39,904 nt of DNA. Source: an uncultured Blautia sp. (GTDB taxonomy: Bacteria; Bacillota; Clostridia; Lachnospirales; Lachnospiraceae). The position numbers and the translations under genes are program-made. The stretch covers positions 1 to 39,904 of the forward strand of contig NZ_CANTKB010000029.1 of assembly GCF_947654165.1 (NCBI RefSeq), written 5' to 3'. The notes below the pieces were generated by a model. That model saw only the letters and a list, made by a program, of their open reading frames with translations. It was not told the origin of the DNA and did no database searches. Below are positions 26,039 to 33,910 of the stretch, piece after piece. Numbering within the stretch: the stretch's first letter is position 1; every line of letters begins with the position of its first letter.

Positions 26039-26986
26039 ATGGAAAATCTGATATTATCTTTTAATGTAATTGCACCGCTGTTTTTCCTCATGGTCATAGG
26101 ATATGTGTTGGTACATCATACAAAACTTGCGGACAAAGAATTATGCGGCAAGGCGAACACGTTGGTTTTCAAAGTGTTTTTGCCCTGCATGCTTTTCAAA
26201 AACATTTATCAAAGTAATATCAGAACCCAAATGAACACAGAACTCTGCCTGTTTGCAGCAGGCAGCCTCCTTGTATTATTTGTGATGCTGTGTCTTATCG
26301 TTCCCAAAGTAGTGAAACAGGAAAATCAGCAGGGCGTGGTGATTCAGGGGATTTTTCGGAGCAACTATGTGATATTTGGCGTGGCAGTGGTGGAAAAAAT
26401 GTACGGTTCTGAGAATACAGTGACAGCAGCAGTGCTAAGTGCGATTCTGGTTCCCATGTACAATTTCCTTGCTGTGATAGCCCTGTCGGTGTTCGGAGGA
26501 AAAAGAGAGAGGGACTGGAAAAAAATACTTGGAAATATTGTCAGAAATCCATTGATCATTGCGTCTGTCCTTGGTATTTTATTTTCCTATACGGGAATTC
26601 ATCTGCCGCAGGCAGTGGAGACAACACTGGGAGACCTGGCGAAGCTTGCCACACCCATTGCATTTTTGATTCTTGGCGGCGATTTTGATTTTTCAAAAGT
26701 AAGAGGAAATCTCAGGATAGCATGGGGAGTGATTTTTGTGAAAATGATTGTCCTGCCGCTGTTGGCGATTCCTATAGTGATCGGTATGGGATACAGGGAT
26801 GCTGATCTTTTGTCTGCACTTCTGGCTTACCAGACACCGGTGGCAGTATCCAGTTACATTATGGCTCAGCAGGCTGGTGCTGATGAACAACTGGCAGGAC
26901 AATTGGTGGTATTCAGTTCAGCGGTATCCATCGTAACGCTGTTTGTTACTATTTTTATATTAAGACAGACCGGCTATCTTGGATAG
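26039..26986 (+). CDS. AEC (auxin efflux carrier) family permease
   Basis: This 315-aa protein has about ten hydrophobic segments in two five-helix halves. They include NVIAPLFFLMVIGYVLVHH at the start, RNPLIIASVLGILFSYTGIHLP in the middle and TPVAVSSYIMAQQAGAD near the end, all typical of AEC proteins. Bacterial members move organic acids or amino-acid-like anions. AGAGGAG precedes the ATG. It lies 25 bases after the DapF-like gene, so the pair probably form one operon. A shared substrate, such as an amino acid or dicarboxylate, is a reasonable inference. Confidence 0.88.
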   Translation: MENLILSFNVIAPLFFLMVIGYVLVHHTKLADKELCGKANTLVFKVFLPCMLFKNIYQSNIRTQMNTELCLFAAGSLLVLFVMLCLIVPKVVKQENQQGVVIQGIFRSNYVIFGVAVVEKMYGSENTVTAAVLSAILVPMYNFLAVIALSVFGGKRERDWKKILGNIVRNPLIIASVLGILFSYTGIHLPQAVETTLGDLAKLATPIAFLILGGDFDFSKVRGNLRIAWGVIFVKMIVLPLLAIPIVIGMGYRDADLLSALLAYQTPVAVSSYIMAQQAGADEQLAGQLVVFSSAVSIVTLFVTIFILRQTGYLG

Positions 26987-27010
26987 TAGGGTAAGCGTTT
27001 GTCCCAGGAA

Positions 27011-27258
27011 TTATAAGATGCAGTTCTCAATATCACATTTCGCCGTCAGGATTTCCGGCAGTGCATTTTTTTCTTCGTTCTGTTTCAGTCTCAGATATAA
27101 AGTTTTTAACAGATTGGAGTTCTGTGTGTTTACCAAATCTAAATACTGCTTTACCATTTCACGATTTCCTTTTGAGGTAGCTGTTTCAAAAGCATGACGG
27201 ATTGCACGCTCAACGCTGGAGGGGGAGGTGCAGCGTTTTTGGCGATATCTGCATACAA
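27011..27258 (-). pseudogene. Spo0A C-terminal-domain-like fragment, frameshifted and truncated
   Basis: On the minus strand the frame ending at TAA 27011-27013 reads SPSSVERAIRHAFETA and then SKGNREMVKQYL. This resembles the DNA-recognition helix region of Spo0A (SRVERAIRHAIEVAW...RGN). The preceding Spo0A-like LYADIAK segment lies in another frame. Adding one base to the five-A run (complement of 27236-27240) would join them as ...DIAKK-R-CTSPSS. No start or N-terminal part is present. Upstream the match stops near 27258, close to the end of another fragment. This looks like the remnant of a gene for a small Spo0A-C-domain protein. Confidence 0.55.
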
Positions 27259-27279
27259 GGCACAGATATTACCGGAACT

Positions 27280-27504
27280 GTAATAGGGGTCAGAGAAGAG
27301 TGGCTGCGTACCGGACAAGGGGACATCTATATGGAATTGACACCGGATTTGGAATTATCAAAATGGTTCGGACAAATATTGATGGAAGAAGAGTCTTCTT
27401 TTAAGAGAAGGTTTCTTCTGGCATTGACGACTTTAAAAGAGGGCGAATGGAAGGCTCTGGAACATCTTTCAGACGGCATGCTCCGCAAGGCAGACCAGGC
27501 ATAA
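27280..27504 (+). pseudogene. C-terminal remnant of an XRE-type regulator
   Basis: The plus-strand frame to the TAA at 27502-27504 reads VREEWLRTGQGDIYMELTPD and continues to FKRRFLLALTTLKEGEWKALEHL. EEWLRTGxGxM followed by a FxxRFxxAL...EWxxLE tail is common at the C-terminus of helix-turn-helix (XRE) regulators in Clostridia. The HTH portion is missing and no RBS-supported start covers the fragment; an ATG at 27331 would give only 57 residues. Its left limit lies within about 20 bases of the Spo0A-like fragment on the other strand, suggesting a deletion joined two gene ends. Confidence 0.5.
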
Positions 27505-27519
27505 TTGCAAAAGAAAAAC

Positions 27520-27548
27520 TTGACAAAGACCTGCTTCTATGGTAAGCT
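27520..27548 (+). promoter_or_regulatory. rpmG: Candidate promoter of the rpmG-secE-nusG cluster
   Basis: TTGACA (27520-27525), a 17-base spacer and a weak -10 TAAGCT (27543-27548) lie about 165 bases before rpmG. It overlaps the left arm of the hairpin at 27525-27581, so transcripts starting here would not form that hairpin. Confidence 0.45.
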
Positions 27549-27581
27549 TGAACAGCGACAGTGGAAGTAGGTCTTTTTTTT
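27525..27581 (+). terminator. Terminator hairpin before rpmG
   Basis: AAAGACCT plus CTTC (27525-27536) pair with GAAG plus AGGTCTTT (about 27564-27576), followed by a run of T. It would stop read-through from the remnant region into the ribosomal cluster. Confidence 0.65.
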
Positions 27582-27710
27582 GTGCCTAATTTGCCGCACA
27601 TGCGGTGGACTTAATACGAAAAGGAGGTCTTTGTTGCGGTAACAAGACGTTGCGTAGAGGCAGTCACGTGAAGCTGCCTGCGATAAAAGACACATGGAGG
27701 TGGAGAAGTC

Positions 27711-27860
27711 GTGCGCGTAAGAATCACATTGGCATGTACAGAATGTAAACAGCGTAATTACAACATGACAAAAGAAAAGAAAAATCATCCAGAGCGTATG
27801 GAGACAAAGAAATACTGTAAATTCTGCAGAACTCATACAATGCACAAAGAAACCAAATAA
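27711..27860 (+). CDS. rpmG: 50S ribosomal protein L33
   Basis: This 49-aa protein starts with GTG at 27711, preceded by GGAGGTGG. It begins (M)RVRITLACTECKQRNY and has zinc-ribbon pairs CTEC (Cys9, Cys12) and CKFC (Cys36, Cys39), so it is the zinc-binding (C+) form. Placement directly before secE and nusG is the usual one in Firmicutes. An ATG start is absent in this frame before Met19, so GTG is required. Confidence 0.95.
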   Translation: MRVRITLACTECKQRNYNMTKEKKNHPERMETKKYCKFCRTHTMHKETK

Positions 27861-27882
27861 TTCGGTTTAAGAGGTGAATTTG

Positions 27883-28086
27883 ATGGAAGCAGAAAAAAAA
27901 CAGAAGGCTCCAAAAAAAAGCTGGACTAAAGGACTTCAGGCTGAATTTAAGAAAATTAACTGGCCTGATAAGCAGACATTAGTAAAACAGACTATTGCAG
28001 TGGTATCGGTTACTGCTGTTTTGGGTGTGTTTATCGCTGTTGTCGACAGCGGGATTTTGCAGCTGCTTAACTTATTAATTAAATAA
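27883..28086 (+). CDS. secE: Preprotein translocase subunit SecE
   Basis: This 67-aa single-span protein of the SecYEG channel has an amphipathic cytoplasmic part with the SecE hallmark FKKINWPDKQTLVKQT. One membrane segment follows (about residues 38-58). GAGGTG precedes the ATG at 27883. It lies 22 bases after rpmG and 16 before nusG, consistent with one transcript. Confidence 0.96.
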   Translation: MEAEKKQKAPKKSWTKGLQAEFKKINWPDKQTLVKQTIAVVSVTAVLGVFIAVVDSGILQLLNLLIK

Positions 28087-28102
28087 GGACAAGGTGAATA
28101 CG

Positions 28103-28624
28103 ATGTCAGAAGCAAATTGGTATGTTGTTCATACTTATTCAGGGTATGAAAACAAAGTAAAAGCCAACATTGACAAGACAATTGAAAACAGACACCTGGA
28201 GGACCAGATCCTAGAAGTCCGTGTACCTATGCAGGACGTGGTGGAGTTGAAGAACGGCGAGAAAAAGCAGGTTCAGAAAAAGATGTTCCCAGGATACGTT
28301 CTGATTCATATGGTAATGAATGACGACACATGGTATGTTGTAAGGAATACCCGGGGTGTTACAGGATTTGTTGGTCCGGGTTCCAAACCGGTTCCCCTTA
28401 CGGAACAGGAAATCGAAGCACTTGGCATTTCTATGGTAAGAGATGTAGAGATTGACTTCGTGGAAGGTGACAGTGTTGTTGTTACAGGCGGTGTTTGGAA
28501 AGATACTGTGGGCGTTGTTCAGAGTATTAATGAAGCAAAACAGATTGTAACAATTAATGTTGAGCTGTTTGGTCGCGAAACACCAGTAGAAATAAGTTTC
28601 GCTGAAGTAAAGAGTCTTTCCTGA
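28103..28624 (+). CDS. nusG: Transcription termination/antitermination protein NusG
   Basis: This 173-aa protein has an NGN domain (ANWYVVHTYSGYENKVKANI at the start, FPGYVLIHM, RNTRGVTGFVG) and a C-terminal KOW domain (EGDSVVVTGGVWKDTVGVV). It binds RNA polymerase and couples transcription to Rho or ribosomes. ATG 28103 is chosen because AAGGTG precedes it and the family starts with a short tail before WYVVHTYSG; an upstream in-frame GTG at 28094 is less likely. Confidence 0.96.
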   Translation: MSEANWYVVHTYSGYENKVKANIDKTIENRHLEDQILEVRVPMQDVVELKNGEKKQVQKKMFPGYVLIHMVMNDDTWYVVRNTRGVTGFVGPGSKPVPLTEQEIEALGISMVRDVEIDFVEGDSVVVTGGVWKDTVGVVQSINEAKQIVTINVELFGRETPVEISFAEVKSLS

Positions 28625-28676
28625 GATATTGAGAAAGACCGGTAACAAGACAAAAGGGTCATAATGTCACATGGCT

Positions 28677-28705
28677 CGTGGGAGGGACATTCCCGCAATT
28701 ACCAC
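28677..28705 (+). promoter_or_regulatory. L1-binding-type mRNA leader before rplK
   Basis: A 29-base element has outer arms GTGG/CCAC and an inner GGGA-CAT-TCCC stem with an asymmetric internal loop. It ends 5 bases before the AGGAGG region of rplK. Such folds before L11/L1 genes mimic the rRNA site of L1 and give translational feedback. An identical copy precedes rplA. Confidence 0.7.
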
Positions 28706-28724
28706 AATATAGGAGGTGCCGAAA

Positions 28725-29150
28725 ATGGCAAAGAAAGTAACAGGTTATATTAAATTACAGATTCCTGCTGGAAAGGCTACACCAGCTCCACCGGTTGGTC
28801 CTGCTTTAGGTCAGCACGGAGTAAACATCGTACAGTTTACAAAAGAATTTAATGCAAAAACAGCAGACAAGGGAGACTTAATCATCCCTGTTGTTATTAC
28901 AGTATATGCGGACAGAAGCTTCAGCTTCATCACAAAAACTCCGCCGGCAGCAGTTTTATTAAAGAAAGCTTGCAACATCAAATCTGGTTCAGGCGTTCCA
29001 AATAAAAACAAAGTTGCTACAATTTCCAAAGCAAAAATCCAGGAAATTGCAGAAATGAAAATGCCAGACTTAAATGCAGCATCCTTAGAAGCAGCTATGA
29101 GCATGATCGCAGGTACTGCAAGAAGTATGGGTATTAAAGTAGAAGAGTAA
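28725..29150 (+). CDS. rplK: 50S ribosomal protein L11
   Basis: This 141-aa protein begins MAKKVTGYIKLQIPAGKATP, followed by PPVGPALGQHGVNIVQFTKEFN, the family signature. The C-terminal rRNA-binding domain ends ARSMGIKVEE. It is part of the GTPase-associated centre of the large subunit. ATG 28725 has AGGAGG upstream; an in-frame GTG at 28716 overlaps that RBS and is rejected. Codon use is strongly biased, as in highly expressed genes. Confidence 0.97.
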   Translation: MAKKVTGYIKLQIPAGKATPAPPVGPALGQHGVNIVQFTKEFNAKTADKGDLIIPVVITVYADRSFSFITKTPPAAVLLKKACNIKSGSGVPNKNKVATISKAKIQEIAEMKMPDLNAASLEAAMSMIAGTARSMGIKVEE

Positions 29151-29162
29151 ACTATCAACAAA

Positions 29163-29191
29163 CGTGGGAGGGACATTCCCGCAATTACCAC
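29163..29191 (+). promoter_or_regulatory. L1-binding-type mRNA leader before rplA
   Basis: All 29 bases are identical to the element at 28677-28705, with the same GTGG/CCAC and GGGA/TCCC pairings. It lies between the rplK stop and the AGGAGG of rplA, so L1 could control its own translation separately from L11. Confidence 0.7.
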
Positions 29192-29206
29192 TAGGAGGTT
29201 ATTTAT

Positions 29207-29902
29207 ATGAAACGCGGAAAAAAATACGCAGAGGCTGCAAAAGCAGTTGACCGTACAACTTTATATGATCCAGCAGAGGCAGTTTCTTTAGTAAAAAAGA
29301 CAGCCGTAGCTAAATTTGACGAAACAATCGAAGCTCATATCAGAACAGGCTGTGATGGACGTCATGCAGAACAGCAGATTCGTGGTGCAGTAGTTCTGCC
29401 TCACGGAACAGGTAAAACTGTTCGTGTTTTAGTATTCGCTAAGAATGCAAAAGCTGACGAAGCTTTAGCAGCAGGTGCTGACTTCGTAGGAGCTGAGGAA
29501 TTAATTCCGAAGATCCAGAACGAAGGATGGTTAGATTTCGACGTTGTTGTTGCTACACCAGATATGATGGGTGTTGTTGGACGTCTGGGACGTGTTCTCG
29601 GACCAAAAGGCTTAATGCCAAACCCAAAAGCTGGTACTGTAACTATGGACGTTACAAAAGCTATCCAAGATATCAAAGCTGGTAAGATTGAATATCGTCT
29701 TGACAAAACAAACATTATTCACGTGCCAATCGGAAAAGCTTCTTTCACAGAGGAGCAGTTAGCGGACAACTTCCAGACGCTTATGGGAGCTATCAACAAG
29801 GCTAGACCAAGCGCATTAAAAGGTGTGTTCTTAAAGAGCGTATCTCTGGCTTCCACAATGGGACCAAGCGTAAAGGTTAACCCAGTTAAATTAGCTCAGT
29901 AA
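29207..29902 (+). CDS. rplA: 50S ribosomal protein L1
   Basis: This 231-aa protein has the L1 signature region (MMGVVGRLGRVLGPKGLMPNPKAGTVT, about residues 124-150) and the C-terminal VPIGKASFTEEQLADNFQTLM. It forms the L1 stalk near the ribosomal E site and acts as a translational repressor of its own mRNA. AGGAGG precedes the ATG. A terminator follows 16 bases after the stop, and rplJ/rplL do not follow here. Confidence 0.97.
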   Translation: MKRGKKYAEAAKAVDRTTLYDPAEAVSLVKKTAVAKFDETIEAHIRTGCDGRHAEQQIRGAVVLPHGTGKTVRVLVFAKNAKADEALAAGADFVGAEELIPKIQNEGWLDFDVVVATPDMMGVVGRLGRVLGPKGLMPNPKAGTVTMDVTKAIQDIKAGKIEYRLDKTNIIHVPIGKASFTEEQLADNFQTLMGAINKARPSALKGVFLKSVSLASTMGPSVKVNPVKLAQ

Positions 29903-29917
29903 TAGATGAAAATATTG

Positions 29918-29953
29918 AAGCGGGAACTTCTTTCGAGGTTTCCCGCTTTCTTT
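29918..29953 (+). terminator. Terminator after rplA
   Basis: AAGCGGGAA (29918-29926) pairs with TTCCCGCTT (29940-29948), followed by a T-rich stretch TCTTTGTTTTT. It ends the ribosomal cluster. Confidence 0.85.
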
Positions 29954-29996
29954 GTTTTTGGGAATAGAGAGATAGAATTAGAAAGAGGTAGAAAAC

Positions 29997-30944
29997 ATGC
30001 GTATAGGAAGGAAAAGTCCGAAAAAAGAAAAAAGAGCAATGACGGTTTCTCTCTATGGAAATCTGCTCTTTGTGGTCTTGGAGCTGGTCATGGCGATTGT
30101 GACCAGTTCTCAGGCGGTGCTTCTGGATGCAGTGTACGATGGCATTGAATTTTGTATGCTGCTTCCGTCGGTTTTTCTGATCCCGCTGCTGTATCAGCCA
30201 AGCAACGAGAAATATCCTTTCGGTCATATGCAGTTAGAAACGGTTTTTGTTGTGGTGAAAGGCATTACGATGTCTGCGGTAACGATTGGAATGATTGCCA
30301 ACAGTATTAATATTCTGTTTCATGGCGGGCGGAGTGTGGACTTTGATATAGTAGCCTGGTTTGAACTAGCGGGAATGGTGATCAGTATATTTGTGGCGTT
30401 GTATTTAAAACGTAAGAATCGAAATCTGAATTCCCCGATAATAGAAACAGAAATGCAGGGCTGGAAGATTGACAGTGTGATCTCTCTGGGAATGACACTG
30501 GCCTTTTTCCTTCCTATGCTGGTTCCGTTTGCGTGGTTTCAGAAACTGACCCCGTATCTGGATTCCATACTGGCAATTGTGCTGTCTCTGATCATGCTTC
30601 CGGAACCTATCAGTACCGTGGTGTCGGGGATTCGTGATTTGCTGCTGATTTCTCCTGACGAAGAGACGATACAGGAGATCAAGGAGGTTGTAGAGCCTGA
30701 ACTAAAGGAGTGCAGATATTTGGACTTGTATTTTGAGGTGGTAAAGACAGGACGTAAGTTATGGATCAGTGCTTATATTAAGTTAGAGAAGAATGAACTG
30801 TCAGTGCGGAGGTTTAAGATGTATCAGAATCGCTGCATCGCAGCTTTGGCACAGAAATATACGGATTTTTATTTTGAACTGTTACCGGAGATTGAGTTTG
30901 ATGAGGAAGAAATCAGGAGATTGGCTGATTCTGGAAATGCCTGA
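29997..30944 (+). CDS. Cation diffusion facilitator (CDF) family transporter with altered TM5 site
   Basis: This 315-aa protein has about six membrane segments and a soluble C-terminal domain. The TM2 metal pair Asp44xxxAsp48 lies in LLDAVYDGIE. TM5 keeps Asp159, but the partner position four residues earlier, His in YiiP-type zinc exporters (HxxxD), is Gly155 (GWKIDS). Metal selectivity may therefore differ from zinc. The AGAGG before the ATG is moderate. It follows the rplA terminator and is a single-gene unit ended by a strong terminator. Confidence 0.85.
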   Translation: MRIGRKSPKKEKRAMTVSLYGNLLFVVLELVMAIVTSSQAVLLDAVYDGIEFCMLLPSVFLIPLLYQPSNEKYPFGHMQLETVFVVVKGITMSAVTIGMIANSINILFHGGRSVDFDIVAWFELAGMVISIFVALYLKRKNRNLNSPIIETEMQGWKIDSVISLGMTLAFFLPMLVPFAWFQKLTPYLDSILAIVLSLIMLPEPISTVVSGIRDLLLISPDEETIQEIKEVVEPELKECRYLDLYFEVVKTGRKLWISAYIKLEKNELSVRRFKMYQNRCIAALAQKYTDFYFELLPEIEFDEEEIRRLADSGNA

Positions 30945-31069
30945 ATTTTTTGTCGGAGATAATCTTGTACTTCATGAGAAAATATTTTTGAAGAGCACTA
31001 AGTGTAACGGAAAACATTTAAAGGAAATGCAGATGCTAAGGGAGAAATTTCTGGTAAGGAGAAAAGCTG

Positions 31070-31116
31070 CCTGGAAAGCAATGGTGGTAATAGTCATTGC
31101 TTTCCAGGTGTTTTTT
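31070..31116 (+). terminator. Terminator after the CDF gene
   Basis: CCTGGAAAGCAATG (31070-31083) pairs perfectly with CATTGCTTTCCAGG (31095-31108), followed by a run of seven T. It also ends where the convergent response-regulator gene stops. Confidence 0.92.
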
Positions 31117-31871
31117 TATTTTTGGTTGCGGAATTCGCTTGGTTGTATTCCAGTGTAGGATTTAAAGGCTCTGCTGAAATAAAAGCCATCTTTATAGCCT
31201 ACCAGTTCCCCGATTTTTTGAATTTCCATTTCTTGATTATCCAGAAGCAGTCGTTTGGCCTCGTTCATACGCAAACGTGTCAGATATTTGGATGGGGTTT
31301 CTCCAGAATATTTTTTGAATATTTTTCCAAGGTATTCTTGCGTAAAGCCAAATTTTTGAGCGAGTTCGCTGAAGAAAATTTCTTCTTTGTAATGATCTTT
31401 TAAGTATTTTTCAAGAAGCTCACAAATATTTTTTTGATCTAAACGTCCAGAATTTGTGCGTAAAGCATCTAGTTCGCCCGTTTCGGATTGAATCGAGGTA
31501 AGGATTTTGGTAAGAGATTCGGACAGGGCTTCTAATGTTACGGGTTTTAATAAATAATCCTTAACCTGGAATTTAATTGCGGATTGAGCGTAGGAAAAAT
31601 CATTGTATCCGCTTAAAATGACTACCTTGATATGAGGGTGATTTTTATACAGATACTGAGCTAGCTCAAGACCGTCGAATTGCGGCATGCGAATATCAGT
31701 AATCACAAGATTTGGGCAGGTCTTTTCTATTAAATCTCGTGCATCCAGTCCGTTAGATGCCTCTCCGGCAAGTGTGAAAGGGAGCTGGAGTGAGGAGATT
31801 TTTTTAATGATGTTTTTTCGGATTAAGTGCTCGTCTTCTACAACAATGTATTTATAGTTTTGGGTGCTCAT
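31116..31871 (-). CDS. AraC-type response regulator (YesN family)
   Basis: This 251-aa protein has an N-terminal receiver domain with Glu12/Asp13, phospho-acceptor Asp59 (ITDIRMP) and a Lys in DYLLKPV. A short linker follows. The C-terminal AraC pair of HTH motifs reads FFSELAQKFGFTQEYLGKIF and IQKIGELVGYKDGFYFSRAFK. It overlaps the upstream kinase gene by 20 bases, so the two are co-translated. The divergent operon (binding protein, permeases, GH31) is the likely target, activated when the kinase senses an extracellular pentoside (inference). Confidence 0.94.
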   Translation of the reverse strand: MSTQNYKYIVVEDEHLIRKNIIKKISSLQLPFTLAGEASNGLDARDLIEKTCPNLVITDIRMPQFDGLELAQYLYKNHPHIKVVILSGYNDFSYAQSAIKFQVKDYLLKPVTLEALSESLTKILTSIQSETGELDALRTNSGRLDQKNICELLEKYLKDHYKEEIFFSELAQKFGFTQEYLGKIFKKYSGETPSKYLTRLRMNEAKRLLLDNQEMEIQKIGELVGYKDGFYFSRAFKSYTGIQPSEFRNQK

Positions 31872-33723
31872 GATAGTATTCCTCCCTTGAATGGTAAATA
31901 GGACCGCCTACTATAAAAATAGTTCTTCCTGGATAGTCATTTATTATTTTGAAAACTGCGTTTTCTCCGTACAGTAGCTTCAATCGCAGATAAACATTTT
32001 TTAGACCCATTCCTCCTATTTCCATAGATTTCAGTTCTTCGTTCATGTTTAGGTTTTCGTATAGATGCATTAATTCCCGCTTCTTTTCGTTGCTCATGGT
32101 TCCGCCGTTGTCCTCTATTTCCAGAAACCAAGTTTCATTTTTAACATATGATCGAATCATTAAATGCCATGGAGGACTGATGCAAAAGGCGTATTTGAAA
32201 GCGTTTTCTACGATTGGCTGAATTAAAAGTTTGGGAATCAAAAAAGATTCTGTCTCTTGTGCAATAGAGGTTTTATATTCGAATTCCTCCCCGAAACGGA
32301 ACTTCATACATTTTAGGTAGCGTTCTGTATAAAAGATTTCTTCTTCCAGAGGTACAACCATTTCCTGTCCGGATGTAATGTAACGAAAGTAATCGCATAA
32401 AGCACCGCACATTTTTATGATGTCTTCATTCATTTCTTCTTCCGCCATAATACTGATATTGGTAAGGCTGTTATAAAGAAAATGAGGATTAATTAAGGAT
32501 TGCGTAGCTTGAAGTTTTGCTCTTGTTTCTTCTGAACGGGACAGCAGTACTTCTTGGGAAGTGGAGCGGAGTTTCTCGTACATGCTGCGTATGGAATCGC
32601 AGAGAATGGAAAGTTCTCTGATATTGCTGTCGGCAGAAGTAAGAATTACTTTTTCTTCTGATAAAACTCTGTTAATAGTTATTTTTCCTGTTGCTTTAGT
32701 AAGTTTTTCCAGAGGTTTTGTAAGTCTCTGGGAGATAAAAAAGCAAATTAACATCGTGAGTGTAATAGAAATACCTCCGATGAGAAAAACCATATTGCGA
32801 TAATTGCGGAGAGGCAGATAAACAGCCTCTTGTTTTTTGGTGACGATTACAGTCCAATCATATTCGTTCAAAGAATTGTAGGTAAGTAAAACGGAATTGT
32901 TGTCGGCAGTAGTGATTAGTTCTCCGTTGTTTGGTTTTAACTGATTTCGTTGGATTTCAGAATAGTAGTCTTCGGAGATGGTTTTTGTATAAGGATAAAC
33001 CATTTCCTTTCTGGAATTATAAATAGTTACAGCAGTACCAGGATTGGATTGTTCAATCTGTGAAGCGAGAGAAAAAATAGTGTTACAATCCTGAACAACT
33101 TCTACGATGCCTTCAGGTTCTCCTGCACTGTCTAAAAACATTCTCACAAGGGATATAAATTTGGGATTGCTGCTGCCTTCTTTGCTGGGAAGATCTTCGT
33201 GATAAGATGGTGCGGTAAAATATTTGTGCCCGTTTAACTGCATTACTTCATCGTACCATTCCAGGGACTCCAGATGGATGTTAGAAGTTCTCATCCAATA
33301 TCCTGCTTCTACACAGGACCCATCCATGGTATAGAGTTTAATTTCGGAAGCAGACTGATAGGCACCTATAATGGCTGTAATGATTTCGTTGATTGCGGTA
33401 ACCTTTTCACGAGAAGCGATAAGTGCTTCGGGATCTGTTCCTGTCTGTTGATACATATAAGAAAACTCCTTGAAATTACTTTTGATAGCATTGGAATAAA
33501 CGATGTTCATGGAGATGGTAGACATATTATCTAGCTGGGTAGAGACGGAGTTGGACAGGGAAACGCATAGGTTTTCTGAGTCTTTTTTTGCCTCTGCCAG
33601 GGTATTGTCTTTATAATGCGTATAAGTAAAGGTAAAAAAGATACAAAGAAGAATCAGAATTAAAAAACCGTAAATGGTAAATAAATACATTTTTTGAGAA
33701 TAGAGTTTTGTCGATTTTGCCAT
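31852..33723 (-). CDS. Membrane sensor histidine kinase (YesM family)
   Basis: This 623-aa protein has one TM at about residues 13-35, an extracellular sensing domain of about 270 residues, and a second TM at about 311-331. A HAMP-like region and a His_kinase domain with phosphorylatable His414 (INPHFLYNSL) follow. The HATPase domain has IVENAFKYAF and later GGMGLKNVYLRL. GGAGG precedes the ATG at 33723; a GTG two codons earlier is less well placed. It is transcribed with the AraC-type regulator and divergent from a sugar ABC operon. The ligand is probably a xyloside or the loaded binding protein (inference). Confidence 0.94.
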   Translation of the reverse strand: MAKSTKLYSQKMYLFTIYGFLILILLCIFFTFTYTHYKDNTLAEAKKDSENLCVSLSNSVSTQLDNMSTISMNIVYSNAIKSNFKEFSYMYQQTGTDPEALIASREKVTAINEIITAIIGAYQSASEIKLYTMDGSCVEAGYWMRTSNIHLESLEWYDEVMQLNGHKYFTAPSYHEDLPSKEGSSNPKFISLVRMFLDSAGEPEGIVEVVQDCNTIFSLASQIEQSNPGTAVTIYNSRKEMVYPYTKTISEDYYSEIQRNQLKPNNGELITTADNNSVLLTYNSLNEYDWTVIVTKKQEAVYLPLRNYRNMVFLIGGISITLTMLICFFISQRLTKPLEKLTKATGKITINRVLSEEKVILTSADSNIRELSILCDSIRSMYEKLRSTSQEVLLSRSEETRAKLQATQSLINPHFLYNSLTNISIMAEEEMNEDIIKMCGALCDYFRYITSGQEMVVPLEEEIFYTERYLKCMKFRFGEEFEYKTSIAQETESFLIPKLLIQPIVENAFKYAFCISPPWHLMIRSYVKNETWFLEIEDNGGTMSNEKKRELMHLYENLNMNEELKSMEIGGMGLKNVYLRLKLLYGENAVFKIINDYPGRTIFIVGGPIYHSREEYYHEHPKL

Positions 33724-33910
33724 TTTCACGCCTCCTTTTTCAAAACTAAATTATACAGGATGGTTCAAAAAAATGCAATTCAGAGTTCTGTTTTGTCTAT
33801 TTTGTAACAGGAGGTATTGTGCTATTATGTATTTACACCAAAGGAAACGTGTTTTATCGATAAAATATAGACGGAATTTCTAAAAAAAACGAATGAATAG
33901 GAGCGAAATC

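Noticed and set aside
26979..27197. Plus-strand open frame after the AEC gene
   Set aside because: The opposite strand reads as a Spo0A-C-like segment there, and this frame has no RBS and looks like its shadow.
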